Positions 35,973-43,768 of a DNA stretch of 64,000 nucleotides are shown here, piece after piece. Within the stretch, counting starts at the first letter, position 1. Each line of letters starts with the position of its first letter. The notes beneath the pieces are model-generated. The model made no database searches. It was given only the letters and a program-made list of their open reading frames with translations, and was not told the DNA's origin. This stretch comes from Halalkalibacter alkalisediminis (GTDB taxonomy: Bacteria > Bacillota > Bacilli > Bacillales > Bacillaceae_D), in NCBI RefSeq assembly GCF_028610705.1, contig NZ_JAQQWT010000005.1, forward strand, positions 184,030 to 248,029. The letters are read 5' to 3'. Made by a program: the position numbers and the translations under genes.

Positions 35973-37165
35973 CCTTTCACTTTAATAAAAACAACTTTTA
36001 AATAATCTCCTTCAGAGAAAGCCTTGGTTGTTTTAAAATCTCGAGGTAAAGTATATTGCTCAAGAATTTCATAGTTTAGCTTTTCTTTCTGAAATGCCTC
36101 TTTAATAAACTTATGAAATTTCCCCATATTAAATGTACTGCAATTGGTTGAAGCGATAATCACTCCATTTTTTTCCGTAAGAGCAATGGCCTCTTGTAGC
36201 AACCCTGTATAATCCTTAGCTGCACTAAACGTATGTTTTTTCGATCTCGCAAAACTCGGTGGGTCAAGGATGACTAGATCAAAGCTCAGCTCCTTCTTTT
36301 TGGCATACTTAAAATAATTAAATACATCCATGACGACGATATCTTGTGCTTCATAGTCAATCCCATTTACACTGAACTGCTCAATCGTTTTAGGAAGACT
36401 TCTTTTCGCTAAATCGACACTCGTCGTTTTCGTTGCTCCACCGATGGCGGCTGCCACAGAAAAAGCTCCGGTATACGAAAATGTATTAAGGACTGTTTTT
36501 CCTTTTGCATACGTATCCTTTATTCTCTTTCTGACCTCTCTCTGATCGAGAAACACACCGACCATTGGACCATCGTTTAGGTAGATCGCAAATTGGATGT
36601 CGTTTTCTTTTACAAGCAAGGGAAATTCTCCCCGTTCGCCCATCACGAAATCATCATCCTCCACATATTCCCCTTTGCTAGCAAAGCGTTTCTTTTCATA
36701 AATTCCTTTAAACGACTGAACTTGTTGAAATGCTTTATATACATCAGTACGAAACTCGTATATACCTTCACTGTACCAAGTAAACACATAAAATTCATTA
36801 TAGTAATCAATTGTTAAGCCCCCCATTCCATCCCCTTCCCCATTAAATAAGCGAAAAGCCGTCGTGGTCGGATCCTGGAATAAGGATTTTCTTTGTTCAA
36901 AAGCGGTCTTGATTCGATTCACAAAAAAAGAATGATTTATCTCATCGGCCTTCTGATTTGTTAACATCCAACCGATTCCTTTGTTTTGTTTGCCGTAGTA
37001 ACCTTTTCCGATAAACGTTCCCGCTTCATCACAAAGATGAACAATCGAACCTTCCTCGATTGGCGGTAGCTTCTTGGCTAATGCGCTCACTTCTATTAAA
37101 GGAAAACCTTTTTTCATTTTCTCTGCTGCTTGTTTTTTGAGAGGTAACGTAATTTCCGGTCTCAT
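35969..37165 (-). CDS. Class I SAM-dependent rRNA methyltransferase (RlmI/YwbD-like)
   Basis: 398 aa. N-terminal PUA-like domain with GTFIGKGYYGKQNKGIGWML, a middle EEHUD-like domain with FRLFNGEGDGMGGLTIDYYN, and a C-terminal Rossmann methyltransferase with TVLNTFSYTGAFSVAAAIGG (SAM site), DLVILDPPSFARSKK (catalytic DPPSF) and STNCSTFNMGKF. The family includes enzymes that methylate 23S rRNA cytosines. The precise target nucleotide is inferred only by family. Confidence 0.88.
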   Translation of the reverse strand: MRPEITLPLKKQAAEKMKKGFPLIEVSALAKKLPPIEEGSIVHLCDEAGTFIGKGYYGKQNKGIGWMLTNQKADEINHSFFVNRIKTAFEQRKSLFQDPTTTAFRLFNGEGDGMGGLTIDYYNEFYVFTWYSEGIYEFRTDVYKAFQQVQSFKGIYEKKRFASKGEYVEDDDFVMGERGEFPLLVKENDIQFAIYLNDGPMVGVFLDQREVRKRIKDTYAKGKTVLNTFSYTGAFSVAAAIGGATKTTSVDLAKRSLPKTIEQFSVNGIDYEAQDIVVMDVFNYFKYAKKKELSFDLVILDPPSFARSKKHTFSAAKDYTGLLQEAIALTEKNGVIIASTNCSTFNMGKFHKFIKEAFQKEKLNYEILEQYTLPRDFKTTKAFSEGDYLKVVFIKVKG

Positions 37166-37301
37166 AAAATCTCCAATCTAAATACATTATTGTCTTCTAC
37201 TATAACCATTTTCTGTTTTCTGTAACTTATCATTGAGCTCTATTCATCATATCGCACTATTTAGTTTGGTGCATGAACGAGCATCGTAAACTCATACAAA
37301 C

Positions 37302-37346
37302 AAAAAACCTAACCTTAGGCTTATGGTTCTGGCGTAAGGTCAGGTT
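37302..37346 (-). terminator. Terminator overlapping the end of the EAL gene
   Basis: Minus-strand AACCTGACCTTA pairs with TAAGGTTAGGTT (11 of 12) and is followed by TTTTTTG. The left arm lies inside the last codons of the gene. Confidence 0.75.
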
Positions 37347-39006
37347 CTGGAAGTAGATCTTTCCATTTACGATAGGTTTGTCTCTCCACCTTTTGTAAAA
37401 TTTCCTTTGGAGCAGGCTTACTAAATAGATAACCTTGAAGCTCATCGCAGGACGCTTCCATCATTAGTCTGGCTTGCTCTTTTGTCTCAATGCCTTCTGC
37501 GGTCACTTTCACTCCAATTTTCTTTGCTAAAGAGAGAATAGAGGTAACGATATGAAATTCCTTAGAATCTCGCGAAATATTTTGGATAAACGCTTTATCA
37601 ATCTTAATTTTATCAACAGGTAGCACACGCAAATAGTTAAAAGAAGCGTGACGCATCCCGAAATCATCTATGGCTACTTTAAAGCCTGCTTTTCTTAATG
37701 AGCATAATTTCTTAATCAACTCTTCCTCATTATCAAGCAATGTATGCTCAGTTAATTCTAGCTCAATTTGACTTGGGTCAATTCCATATTTCCAACAACT
37801 CGCTAGTAAGGTTTGTTCCAACTCTATTGTTTCTAATGTCTTTGTAGATAAATTGATAGAAACATTAACTAAACCCGAATGTTCATTCGCTAAAAATTTA
37901 CACACATTTTCGATCACCCATGCATCTATTTCTTTAATATAGCCGTTATTTTCTGCCGCGATAATAAAGGAATCGGGAGGTACAGAGCCTAGCTGAGCAC
38001 TAAACCATCTAAGTAACGCTTCATAGTGCACCTTTCCTGTCTCTACATGGACAATCGGTTGAAAATAGAGGACAAACTCTTGATTGACAATGGCTTTTCG
38101 TAATTCATGTTCTAACTTAGGCTGACGTATGATCTCTTCTGCTTTCCCTCTCTCATCAAATTCCCTAACAGCATTACCTCTTTCTTGCTTCGCTTGCAAC
38201 ATCGCATGATAGGCCTCATTGATCAAATTAGTAGCCGTTTTCCCTTCTCCTTCTGAGAAGGTCATACCTATAGAAGTTGTTAAAATCACAACCTCTCCAT
38301 CTACGAGCATAGGGGTCGAGACTTCTTTTTGAATCTTTTTCATCCATTCGGTAGCATTCTGCTTCATCGAAAAATAGAAAATAAATTCATTGCCAATGAC
38401 ACGTGCTAATTCAATCTCATCAGCTTGACAATGAGCCTGAAGTCGCTTAACCATTTCGATGATAAACGTCCCTTGGCTTTCATTTTTTCTATGAATAGGC
38501 TTATTAATCGGGTGAAGCTTCATATAGCATAAAACAAACGGTCGTTCCAAGTTGTTAGCAAATCTTTTTTCTAATTTATCAATAAAACAAGAATAGCTTG
38601 GTAGCCCTGTAAGTAAATCGACCGTGGTTTCCTTAGTTGTTTTCATTCGTTCGGTATAACTAATATAATAAGAAGACGATTGTTGATCGGTAAGTGGCAT
38701 AATAACTAAATTGGCGACTTCATCAACGGACTCCATATTGAACTTGTCCTGAATAACAACTGGTTTCTGCGTTTGCCGCGCTTCTGTATACAAAGCAATT
38801 AGATGATCAGCTAAATAATTGGGATAGACTTCACCAATTGATCGTCCAAGACATTCATCTCCAAGTGACGCAAGTTCTTTAGCAGCCGGACTGATATATC
38901 TATAGATAAATTGCTCCCTTTCAAACTCCATTAAAAAAACAATTCCGTACATATGCTCAAAAGCTTCAATTAGAGTTGATATCGGCACTAAATTTTCTTT
39001 TTCCAT
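37321..39006 (-). CDS. PAS-GGDEF-EAL protein, probable c-di-GMP phosphodiesterase
   Basis: About 561 aa. An N-terminal PAS-like sensor (about residues 10-120) is followed by a degenerate GGDEF domain: DLLTGLPSY is present, but the active loop reads IGNEF, so cyclase activity is unlikely. The EAL domain is intact: YEALLRW, NVSINLSTK, IELELTEHTL, VAIDDFGMRHASF, KIDKAFI, AEGIETKEQA, LQGYLFSKP. It should hydrolyse c-di-GMP. The ATG at 39006 is preferred to a TTG at 39027 because a TATAAT element lies only about 15 bp upstream of the latter. No signal peptide or membrane segment. Confidence 0.88.
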   Translation of the reverse strand: MEKENLVPISTLIEAFEHMYGIVFLMEFEREQFIYRYISPAAKELASLGDECLGRSIGEVYPNYLADHLIALYTEARQTQKPVVIQDKFNMESVDEVANLVIMPLTDQQSSSYYISYTERMKTTKETTVDLLTGLPSYSCFIDKLEKRFANNLERPFVLCYMKLHPINKPIHRKNESQGTFIIEMVKRLQAHCQADEIELARVIGNEFIFYFSMKQNATEWMKKIQKEVSTPMLVDGEVVILTTSIGMTFSEGEGKTATNLINEAYHAMLQAKQERGNAVREFDERGKAEEIIRQPKLEHELRKAIVNQEFVLYFQPIVHVETGKVHYEALLRWFSAQLGSVPPDSFIIAAENNGYIKEIDAWVIENVCKFLANEHSGLVNVSINLSTKTLETIELEQTLLASCWKYGIDPSQIELELTEHTLLDNEEELIKKLCSLRKAGFKVAIDDFGMRHASFNYLRVLPVDKIKIDKAFIQNISRDSKEFHIVTSILSLAKKIGVKVTAEGIETKEQARLMMEASCDELQGYLFSKPAPKEILQKVERQTYRKWKDLLPEPDLTPEP

Positions 39007-39185
39007 GTTTGCACACCACACTTCCAAAAACCATTAGTTATTATATCGTCACATTCTCGTCAATCTTTAGTATGGCTAAATAAACTACTTCCTTCTACTA
39101 TAACAGCATTTTCGCTATTTTAAATCATTCTTATACCCCAAATGAGGATGACTTGAAAAAAGAAGTCACCCTTTTATACGTAAAG

Positions 39186-39377
39186 CTACGAGCCCACGAC
39201 TTCACCACCATTGACATGGATGGTCTGACCTGTTACATACCTTGAATTTTCTGCAATAGGATTAGGGGTCATTGGGTATTCCAAGCCCGGTTGCAGCTCA
39301 GTCTCTTGTGGGGGGGATGAAATGGGCTGTTCTTCACACTTGGTTTCTTTGTCGTAATAAGGATAATTAGGATACAT
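39186..39377 (-). pseudogene. Internally deleted short-chain dehydrogenase remnant
   Basis: 63 codons. The first 40 (MYPNYPYYDK onward, with PPQETELQPGLEYPMTPNPI) resemble the N-terminal extension of YhdF/YhxD-type SDRs. The last 20 (SRYVTGQTIHVNGGEVVGS) are the conserved SDR C-terminus. The roughly 220 residues between, including the cofactor and Tyr-Lys motifs, are missing without loss of frame. AAAGGAGG and an ATG remain intact, so the short peptide may still be made. Confidence 0.8.
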
Positions 39378-39567
39378 AAGAAAGCCTCCTTTAGTGTTCA
39401 GATGAAACATCTATTTTCTAGATATAATGTTTTATAGCCCTATTCCAATAGATGGTTTCACGTGAATGTTAAGGATTCATGAAATGTTAATACATGAATG
39501 AAAGAGTAGTTGTTATAATAGAGAGTAAGAGTTAAAAGTTAGATTAAATGGATTGGGGTTGAATGGT

Positions 39568-39873
39568 TTGAGTAAAACACTTAAAGCGTTTCGGATGATT
39601 GGCTATTTAGAGGGCATGTCTTTCCTGCTTCTTCTTGGAATTGCCATGCCACTTAAATATATGTTAGATATGCCGTTAATGGTTACGATTGTTGGGGCCG
39701 CTCACGGAGCATTATTTATTCTTTATATTGGAGCCGTTCTTTTTATGAAAATAAATGAAAACTGGACTTACAGGAAGGCTTTCCTTGCTTGCGTCGCTTC
39801 GGTCGTTCCATTTGGTCCTTTTATTTTTGATGCTAAGTTATTGAAGGAAGAGCCTGTGACGAAGGGGTTTTAG
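39568..39873 (+). CDS. DUF3817 family membrane protein
   Basis: About 101 aa with three membrane segments. FRMIGYLEGMSFLLLLGIAMPLK and VGAAHGALFILYI are typical of DUF3817; function unknown. No in-frame ATG exists near the start. TTG at 39568 has GGGG nine bases ahead; TTG at 39553 is the alternative. A TATAAT lies at 39514-39519, and a strong terminator follows. Confidence 0.82.
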   Translation: MSKTLKAFRMIGYLEGMSFLLLLGIAMPLKYMLDMPLMVTIVGAAHGALFILYIGAVLFMKINENWTYRKAFLACVASVVPFGPFIFDAKLLKEEPVTKGF

Positions 39874-39888
39874 ACGAGCTTCTCACTT

Positions 39889-39934
39889 AAAGGTTGTTTA
39901 AAAAGGAGCTGAACCTTTTTAAACAACCTTTTTT
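39889..39934 (+). terminator. Terminator after the DUF3817 gene
   Basis: Long stem AAAGGTTGTTTAAAAAGG with its complement, 7-nt loop and six T. Confidence 0.92.
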
Positions 39935-40558
39935 ATGCTTTACTTATTTATTCTACTATTTAGCTTCTTTAAAAGGATCGTTCAAATCGGTAAATTTGAT
40001 TAAGATTTCCCACTACTGATTTTGAAAATCTAATAAAACCATAGGGCAATAAGACTGTCCAAATCTCGTATAGATTCATAGATCATTCAATATTTTGCTT
40101 CTTACTAGCAGCGTACATCTTACGTTTTTTTTGCATAGGCATAGTCAATGTCATTTGGATTTAGTACAACCGACTGTTTTTCGCCTACCCCATTAATGCC
40201 TGATTAGAGTTGCCTTATGCACTTTGACTCATAAAAAAGACTTAAATGGGTTACTAAGAGTAACCATTTTAATCTTTTTCCTTTTTCATTTTCACTTTAA
40301 AATTTTACGGTTATAACATTGGTTTTATTTTGAAAACGGCAAACTCTTTTTTGATTTCACAAAACATTTACAGTGTAGTTATCACAGGACCATAGTCTCA
40401 CTTCTTTTGATCTTTATTAAAAACAGGTAAATTTCCTACCAAAAAAGGTAATTCCCCTTAAAAATATCTACGAATTCCTTAGCATAACTAAGTATTTATT
40501 TATTTCTATCATTCGGCTCTTATAAATTTAAAGGTACCTATTTTTTTCTAAAATATCA
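39935..40558. other. Gene-free AT-rich stretch upstream of the sin island
   Basis: No supported gene in about 620 bp. A terminator-like hairpin lies at 40243-40280 (AAATGGGTTACT/AGTAACCATTT, then CTTTTTCC). The last part forms the upstream region of the sinI-like gene. Confidence 0.5.
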
Positions 40559-40657
40559 GTTCTAAATAAAGAACAAAATAATTTAACAACAACCAAATAA
40601 TAACTTTATTTCTTAACATTTCCGTATTATACTATTAATAGGTTCTTTAAAAAGAAC
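40559..40657 (+). promoter_or_regulatory. Two SinR-type operators and promoter of the sinI-like gene
   Basis: GTTCTAAATAAAGAAC (40559-40574) and GTTCTTTAAAAAGAAC (40642-40657) share the form GTTCT-N6-AGAAC. The arms match the SinR box GTTCTYT in inverted orientation. A TATACT -10 element at 40628-40633 places the second operator over the start of transcription. Confidence 0.8.
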
Positions 40658-40698
40658 AAAACGTGCACGTTTGTTTTTGTGAAAAGGAGGATTTCTTG

Positions 40699-40851
40699 AT
40701 GGATCAAAAAGCGGAGATACTTGATTCGGGTTGGCTGGAGCTCATCGTTGCCGCAAAAAGACTAGGTTTTACCTACGAAGAAATTAAGGACTATTTACAA
40801 AATCACTCTTCTGAACTCACTCTCACAAAAAATGCAGAAATAAGTGACTGA
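40699..40851 (+). CDS. sinI: SinI-like anti-repressor
   Basis: 50 aa. LDSGWLELIVAAKRLGFTYE followed by EIKDYLQ is the SinI dimerisation helix pair that displaces SinR from its tetramer by forming a heterodimer. AAAAGGAGG lies eight bases before the ATG at 40699; a longer frame has no support. The sinR-like gene follows 245 bp downstream in the same direction. In B. subtilis this switch controls biofilm matrix genes. Confidence 0.88.
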   Translation: MDQKAEILDSGWLELIVAAKRLGFTYEEIKDYLQNHSSELTLTKNAEISD

Positions 40852-41024
40852 TTATTTAGTCCTTATTTTCTATTTCTTCACTCGAATCTTTAGTACCGAA
40901 TTATGTAGAAGAACCGTTCATTCACACAACTTAATGAGTAGACCATATGAAATTCTCTTAACAAAACCCACTAATAATCAAAAGTCACAAATAAATAAAA
41001 GAGGATTTGGATGCTCGAATAGTG

Positions 41025-41060
41025 GTTCTATTTACAGAACGTTATCGACACTGCTATAAT
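41025..41060 (+). promoter_or_regulatory. sinR-like promoter with SinR-type operator
   Basis: GTTCTATTTACAGAAC (41025-41040) lies just upstream of a TATAAT (about 41055-41060), over the -35 region. This suggests autorepression. Confidence 0.72.
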
Positions 41061-41096
41061 TTAAGTAATTATATTGGCAGAGAGGAAAAGATACAT

Positions 41097-41420
41097 ATGA
41101 TCGGTGAACGTGTTAAGAAGTATCGACTTGAAAAAGGCTTTTCTTTATCTGAACTAGCCGAGCGAGCTGGGGTTGCCAAATCTTATCTAAGTTCAATTGA
41201 ACGAAACATTCAATCTAACCCCTCTATTCAATTTCTAGAAAAAATCTCTTCGGTACTTGGGGTATCTGTTGAGGATCTTTTAAATGAAGAACACAATTAT
41301 GGAAATGAGTTGGATTCATCGTGGATCGAACTTGTAAGAGAAGCAATGGACTCCGGAATTAGCAAAGATCAGTTTAGGGAGTATTTAGAATTTAATAAAT
41401 GGAAAAACAAGAAATCTTAA
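41097..41420 (+). CDS. sinR: SinR-like repressor
   Basis: 107 aa. The N-terminal HTH (MIGERVKKYRLEKGFSLSEL, then AERAGVAKSYLSSIERN and NPSIQFLEKISSVLGVS) is highly similar to SinR; the C-terminal SinI-like oligomerisation helices (DSSWIELVREAMDSGISKDQ, FREYLEFNKW) are intact. SinR is the master repressor of matrix and related genes, antagonised by SinI. The ATG at 41097 is supported by AGAGGAAAAG and by the SinR start; the upstream frame is not used. Confidence 0.95.
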   Translation: MIGERVKKYRLEKGFSLSELAERAGVAKSYLSSIERNIQSNPSIQFLEKISSVLGVSVEDLLNEEHNYGNELDSSWIELVREAMDSGISKDQFREYLEFNKWKNKKS

Positions 41421-41506
41421 GACTAGGGTGACTTCGTATACATTCGTTCTGTTAGCCTCCTTATAAAAAGCTAGCCTTAGCGAGTGATAAACCGTCACCC
41501 TTTCTT

Positions 41507-41713
41507 TTATTTTTTATTTAATGATTCAATAAGTTCAATAAACTCTATTCCAAGTGCAGTTGAAATCTTCTCCAACACTGAGATACTCGGATTTTTTTGC
41601 ATACCTCGTTCAATATAACTAATATATGACTTTGATACACCCGATAGAGCTGCTAGCTCGTTAAGAGTCATTCCCTTTTCTTCTCTTATCATTCTAATAT
41701 TGCCTCCATTCAT
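41507..41713 (-). CDS. Short XRE-family regulator, SinR HTH without SinI domain
   Basis: 68 aa, essentially only the SinR-type HTH: MIREEKGMTLNELAALSGVS, KSYISYIERGMQKNPSISVL, EKISTALGIEF. It lacks the oligomerisation helices, so SinI should not bind it. It is the second gene of a two-gene unit; its ribosome binding site GAGGAG lies in the last codons of the upstream gene, two bases apart. Confidence 0.85.
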   Translation of the reverse strand: MNGGNIRMIREEKGMTLNELAALSGVSKSYISYIERGMQKNPSISVLEKISTALGIEFIELIESLNKK

Positions 41714-41715
41714 CG

Positions 41716-42093
41716 TTATAACTCCTCATTGGTAACATACTTACCTTTTTGTTTGTATAACCTAGGAACTTCAGCATCTTGTATCAAAGGGATAAACTGA
41801 CTGTGACTCATAAAAAATGCAAATTGATAGTGATGTGAATTCTTCCCCTTTTTACTCATAGACTTTATAATCGTTCCATATAAATCAAGGTCATTTTCGG
41901 CAATGGTTGTTCTCAATTGATAAATAATAGATTCTGATAGTGGAAATTTAAGCTGACTTACAAATGATAAGGATCTAGTTGTAATTTCTAGAATAATAAC
42001 AGACGAAAGCTTAGAGTCTACTATTCTTCCATCTACTTGGTGGATCGCTATTCTTCCTATCAGAGGTTGTTCAGAACTCTGTATGTTTGGCAT
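41716..42093 (-). CDS. Unrecognised 125-aa protein in the sin island
   Basis: No family recognised with confidence. It is soluble and rich in beta-prone stretches (SSVIILEITTRSLSFVSQL, YQLRTTIAENDLDLYGTIIK, HYQFAFFMS), reminiscent of a PilZ-like small barrel, but the canonical RxxxR and DxSxxG motifs are absent, so that is only a guess. It is translated with the following XRE gene. A SinR-type operator sits directly after its -10 element. Confidence 0.7.
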   Translation of the reverse strand: MPNIQSSEQPLIGRIAIHQVDGRIVDSKLSSVIILEITTRSLSFVSQLKFPLSESIIYQLRTTIAENDLDLYGTIIKSMSKKGKNSHHYQFAFFMSHSQFIPLIQDAEVPRLYKQKGKYVTNEEL

Positions 42094-42120
42094 TTAATCC
42101 TCCTATTCATAACCCTTCTT

Positions 42121-42142
42121 GTTCTCTTTAAAGAACATTATA
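42121..42142 (-). promoter_or_regulatory. Promoter and SinR-type operator of the 42093 gene
   Basis: On the minus strand TATAAT is followed immediately by GTTCTTTAAAGAGAAC (42136-42121), again GTTCT-N6-AGAAC. A fifth, wider-spaced pair (GTTCT at 42174, AGAAC at 42195, N16) lies upstream, exactly 10 bp longer in spacing. Confidence 0.78.
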
Positions 42143-42202
42143 CATTCAACCTAACGAACAGTAAACCTTTTTTGTTCTTAATAATGAATTAAGTAGAACA
42201 CA

Positions 42203-42237
42203 AAAAGTTGGTTTCTTCTGATAAGAAACCAACTTTT
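42203..42237. terminator. Terminator after the DNA glycosylase gene
   Basis: Perfect 15-bp stem AAAAGTTGGTTTCTT with its complement and 5-nt loop. Confidence 0.92.
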
Positions 42238-42240
42238 CGT

Positions 42241-42828
42241 TTACTTTGATACAAATGCATTATGTTTCTCCCAAAATCTCCATAAATAATCTTTCGCTTC
42301 TCCACTATTTTCTATCCCAATCCTCGTTCCTATCTCTATGTTTACAGACATTCTTCCTTCTGCAATAAAAAGTGGGGGGTGAAAACTCGGTAATCCATAA
42401 TCTTCGTTTGTAATACCCATAGCTTTTGTTAATTTCCCTGGGCCGTTAGTTAGTTCAACTTTCTTTTTGTTTAATCCCCTGCGTTCATACATTAAATCTA
42501 TTCCCATACAAGGTTCAACCGCTCGAATTAAGACTGCCTCTGGCTTGTCTAACTCCCCGCTCACTATATTAACCAAGCAGTGTGTATGCATCACATATGT
42601 ATATATATAGCCTGCCGGACCAAACATCACTTCTGTTCTCTTTGTCCTTCTGTTCCCAAAGCTATGGGCCGCTCGGTCTTTGGGCCCTTTATACGCTTCT
42701 GTTTCAACAATCCAACCCGCTGTTGTTCCTTCTTCCGTTTCTTTAACGAGTAGCTTCCCTAATAAAGACTCAGCCAGGTATAGTGTTGGTTGATTGAAAT
42801 AAGAACGATCTATAGGCTTGAAATCCAT
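42241..42828 (-). CDS. aag: 3-methyladenine DNA glycosylase (AAG/MPG type)
   Basis: 195 aa. It removes alkylated purines from DNA. Motifs: LAESLLGKLLV, ETEAYKGPKDRAAHSFGNRR (catalytic Glu region), GPAGYIYTYVMHTHCLVNIV, AVLIRAVEP and LTNGPGKLTKAMGI. Length is normal for the bacterial family. The ATG is preceded by GGAGGTAAATA. Regulation is not evident. Confidence 0.93.
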   Translation of the reverse strand: MDFKPIDRSYFNQPTLYLAESLLGKLLVKETEEGTTAGWIVETEAYKGPKDRAAHSFGNRRTKRTEVMFGPAGYIYTYVMHTHCLVNIVSGELDKPEAVLIRAVEPCMGIDLMYERRGLNKKKVELTNGPGKLTKAMGITNEDYGLPSFHPPLFIAEGRMSVNIEIGTRIGIENSGEAKDYLWRFWEKHNAFVSK

Positions 42829-42900
42829 TTATTTACCTCCATATGTACGCTTGCTCCTGTTTCATTGAAATAAATTCATCCATTTCCATAGTCTTATCAT

Positions 42901-43443
42901 TTAACGTGTATCTTTTTTCTTCGGTATAAGGTCGAAAATCTCCTTCGATTCTATACTATCCACAAATCGATTCAACCAATCATAGTATTCTAATGCATAC
43001 ATTAATTTCTCTTTGTCTATTTTTACGGCTTCTTTTGTTTCTATTGACGTTTGTTCATCTTCAAGTAATTCATCTAATTCCTTTAAACATTTATGAATCG
43101 TCGTCATGTTTAAAGTAATTCCATTTCTCCACTTAATTGAAAAAAGGTCTGCAAATGTTTCATACCAATCATCTACAGATGTATATAGGTCCTTGCGTGT
43201 TCCTTTTTTCCAAACTTTCTCGACCATATTCAACTCTTGCAGCTGTCTAACAGACGTACTCATACTCGTTTTACTCATTCCGAGCTCATCTTTCATACAA
43301 TCTAAGGTCATGGGTTCTTCACTATAATAGAGCAAACCATACAAACGCCCAACGGAAGGAGTTATTCCATACAAATTCATATTCTGTGCCATTGAATCAA
43401 TAAAGCGAGCTCTAGTCTTTTCCAACTTTTCGTTTTCGTCCAC
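42901..43443 (-). CDS. gbsR: GbsR/OpcR-family transcriptional repressor
   Basis: About 180 aa from GTG at 43443 (AGGGA nine bases upstream; length as in B. subtilis GbsR); an ATG at 43473 is an alternative. MarR-like winged helix: MNLYGITPSVGRLYGLLYY, DELGMSKTSMSTSVRQL, VWKKGTRKDLY. The aromatic-rich FADLFSIKWRNGITLNM region matches the inducer-binding part. GbsR-type proteins sense choline and control glycine betaine synthesis and uptake genes. It is divergent from an opuA operon, which is the likely target; no gbsA or gbsB is present. Confidence 0.88.
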   Translation of the reverse strand: MDENEKLEKTRARFIDSMAQNMNLYGITPSVGRLYGLLYYSEEPMTLDCMKDELGMSKTSMSTSVRQLQELNMVEKVWKKGTRKDLYTSVDDWYETFADLFSIKWRNGITLNMTTIHKCLKELDELLEDEQTSIETKEAVKIDKEKLMYALEYYDWLNRFVDSIESKEIFDLIPKKKDTR

Positions 43444-43657
43444 TCCATCACTTCCCTGTGATTTTCTATTCATTTACGTTTAAGAGGTGACAAGAACCCC
43501 AATTCAACAGATATTTGAGGTTTTTAAAAGCCAAACTGACTTCTCGAATACCTTCTCTGGTTATAGCCTATCATACGAAAAACAAAATTTGAAATGCTTA
43601 AAACACAGGTAGGAGGAGTTATATAGAGGAAATGTACGCATTCAGTGGGTAATATTC

Positions 43658-43692
43658 ATACAGTTTTATCTGTACAAATAATATATACTGTA
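43658..43692 (+). promoter_or_regulatory. Dyads in the opuA promoter region
   Basis: ATACAGT and ACTGTAT form a 7-bp inverted repeat over about 36 bp, with a smaller nested dyad TACAG-N6-CTGTA at 43659-43674. A TATACT -10-like hexamer is at 43684-43689. Candidate site for the neighbouring GbsR-like protein. Nothing else is visible between 43474 and 43768. Confidence 0.45.
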
Positions 43693-43768
43693 TTTGCCCT
43701 ATTCTGCTCTTTGTGTAAAGTTCTAAAAAACTTATACAATTATGAGGTGGAATTAAAGAGGTGAAGAA

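Noticed and set aside
39451-39467. Third parS-like site (GGTTTCACGTGAATG)
   Set aside because: Shares the CACGTG core but misses four of sixteen positions.
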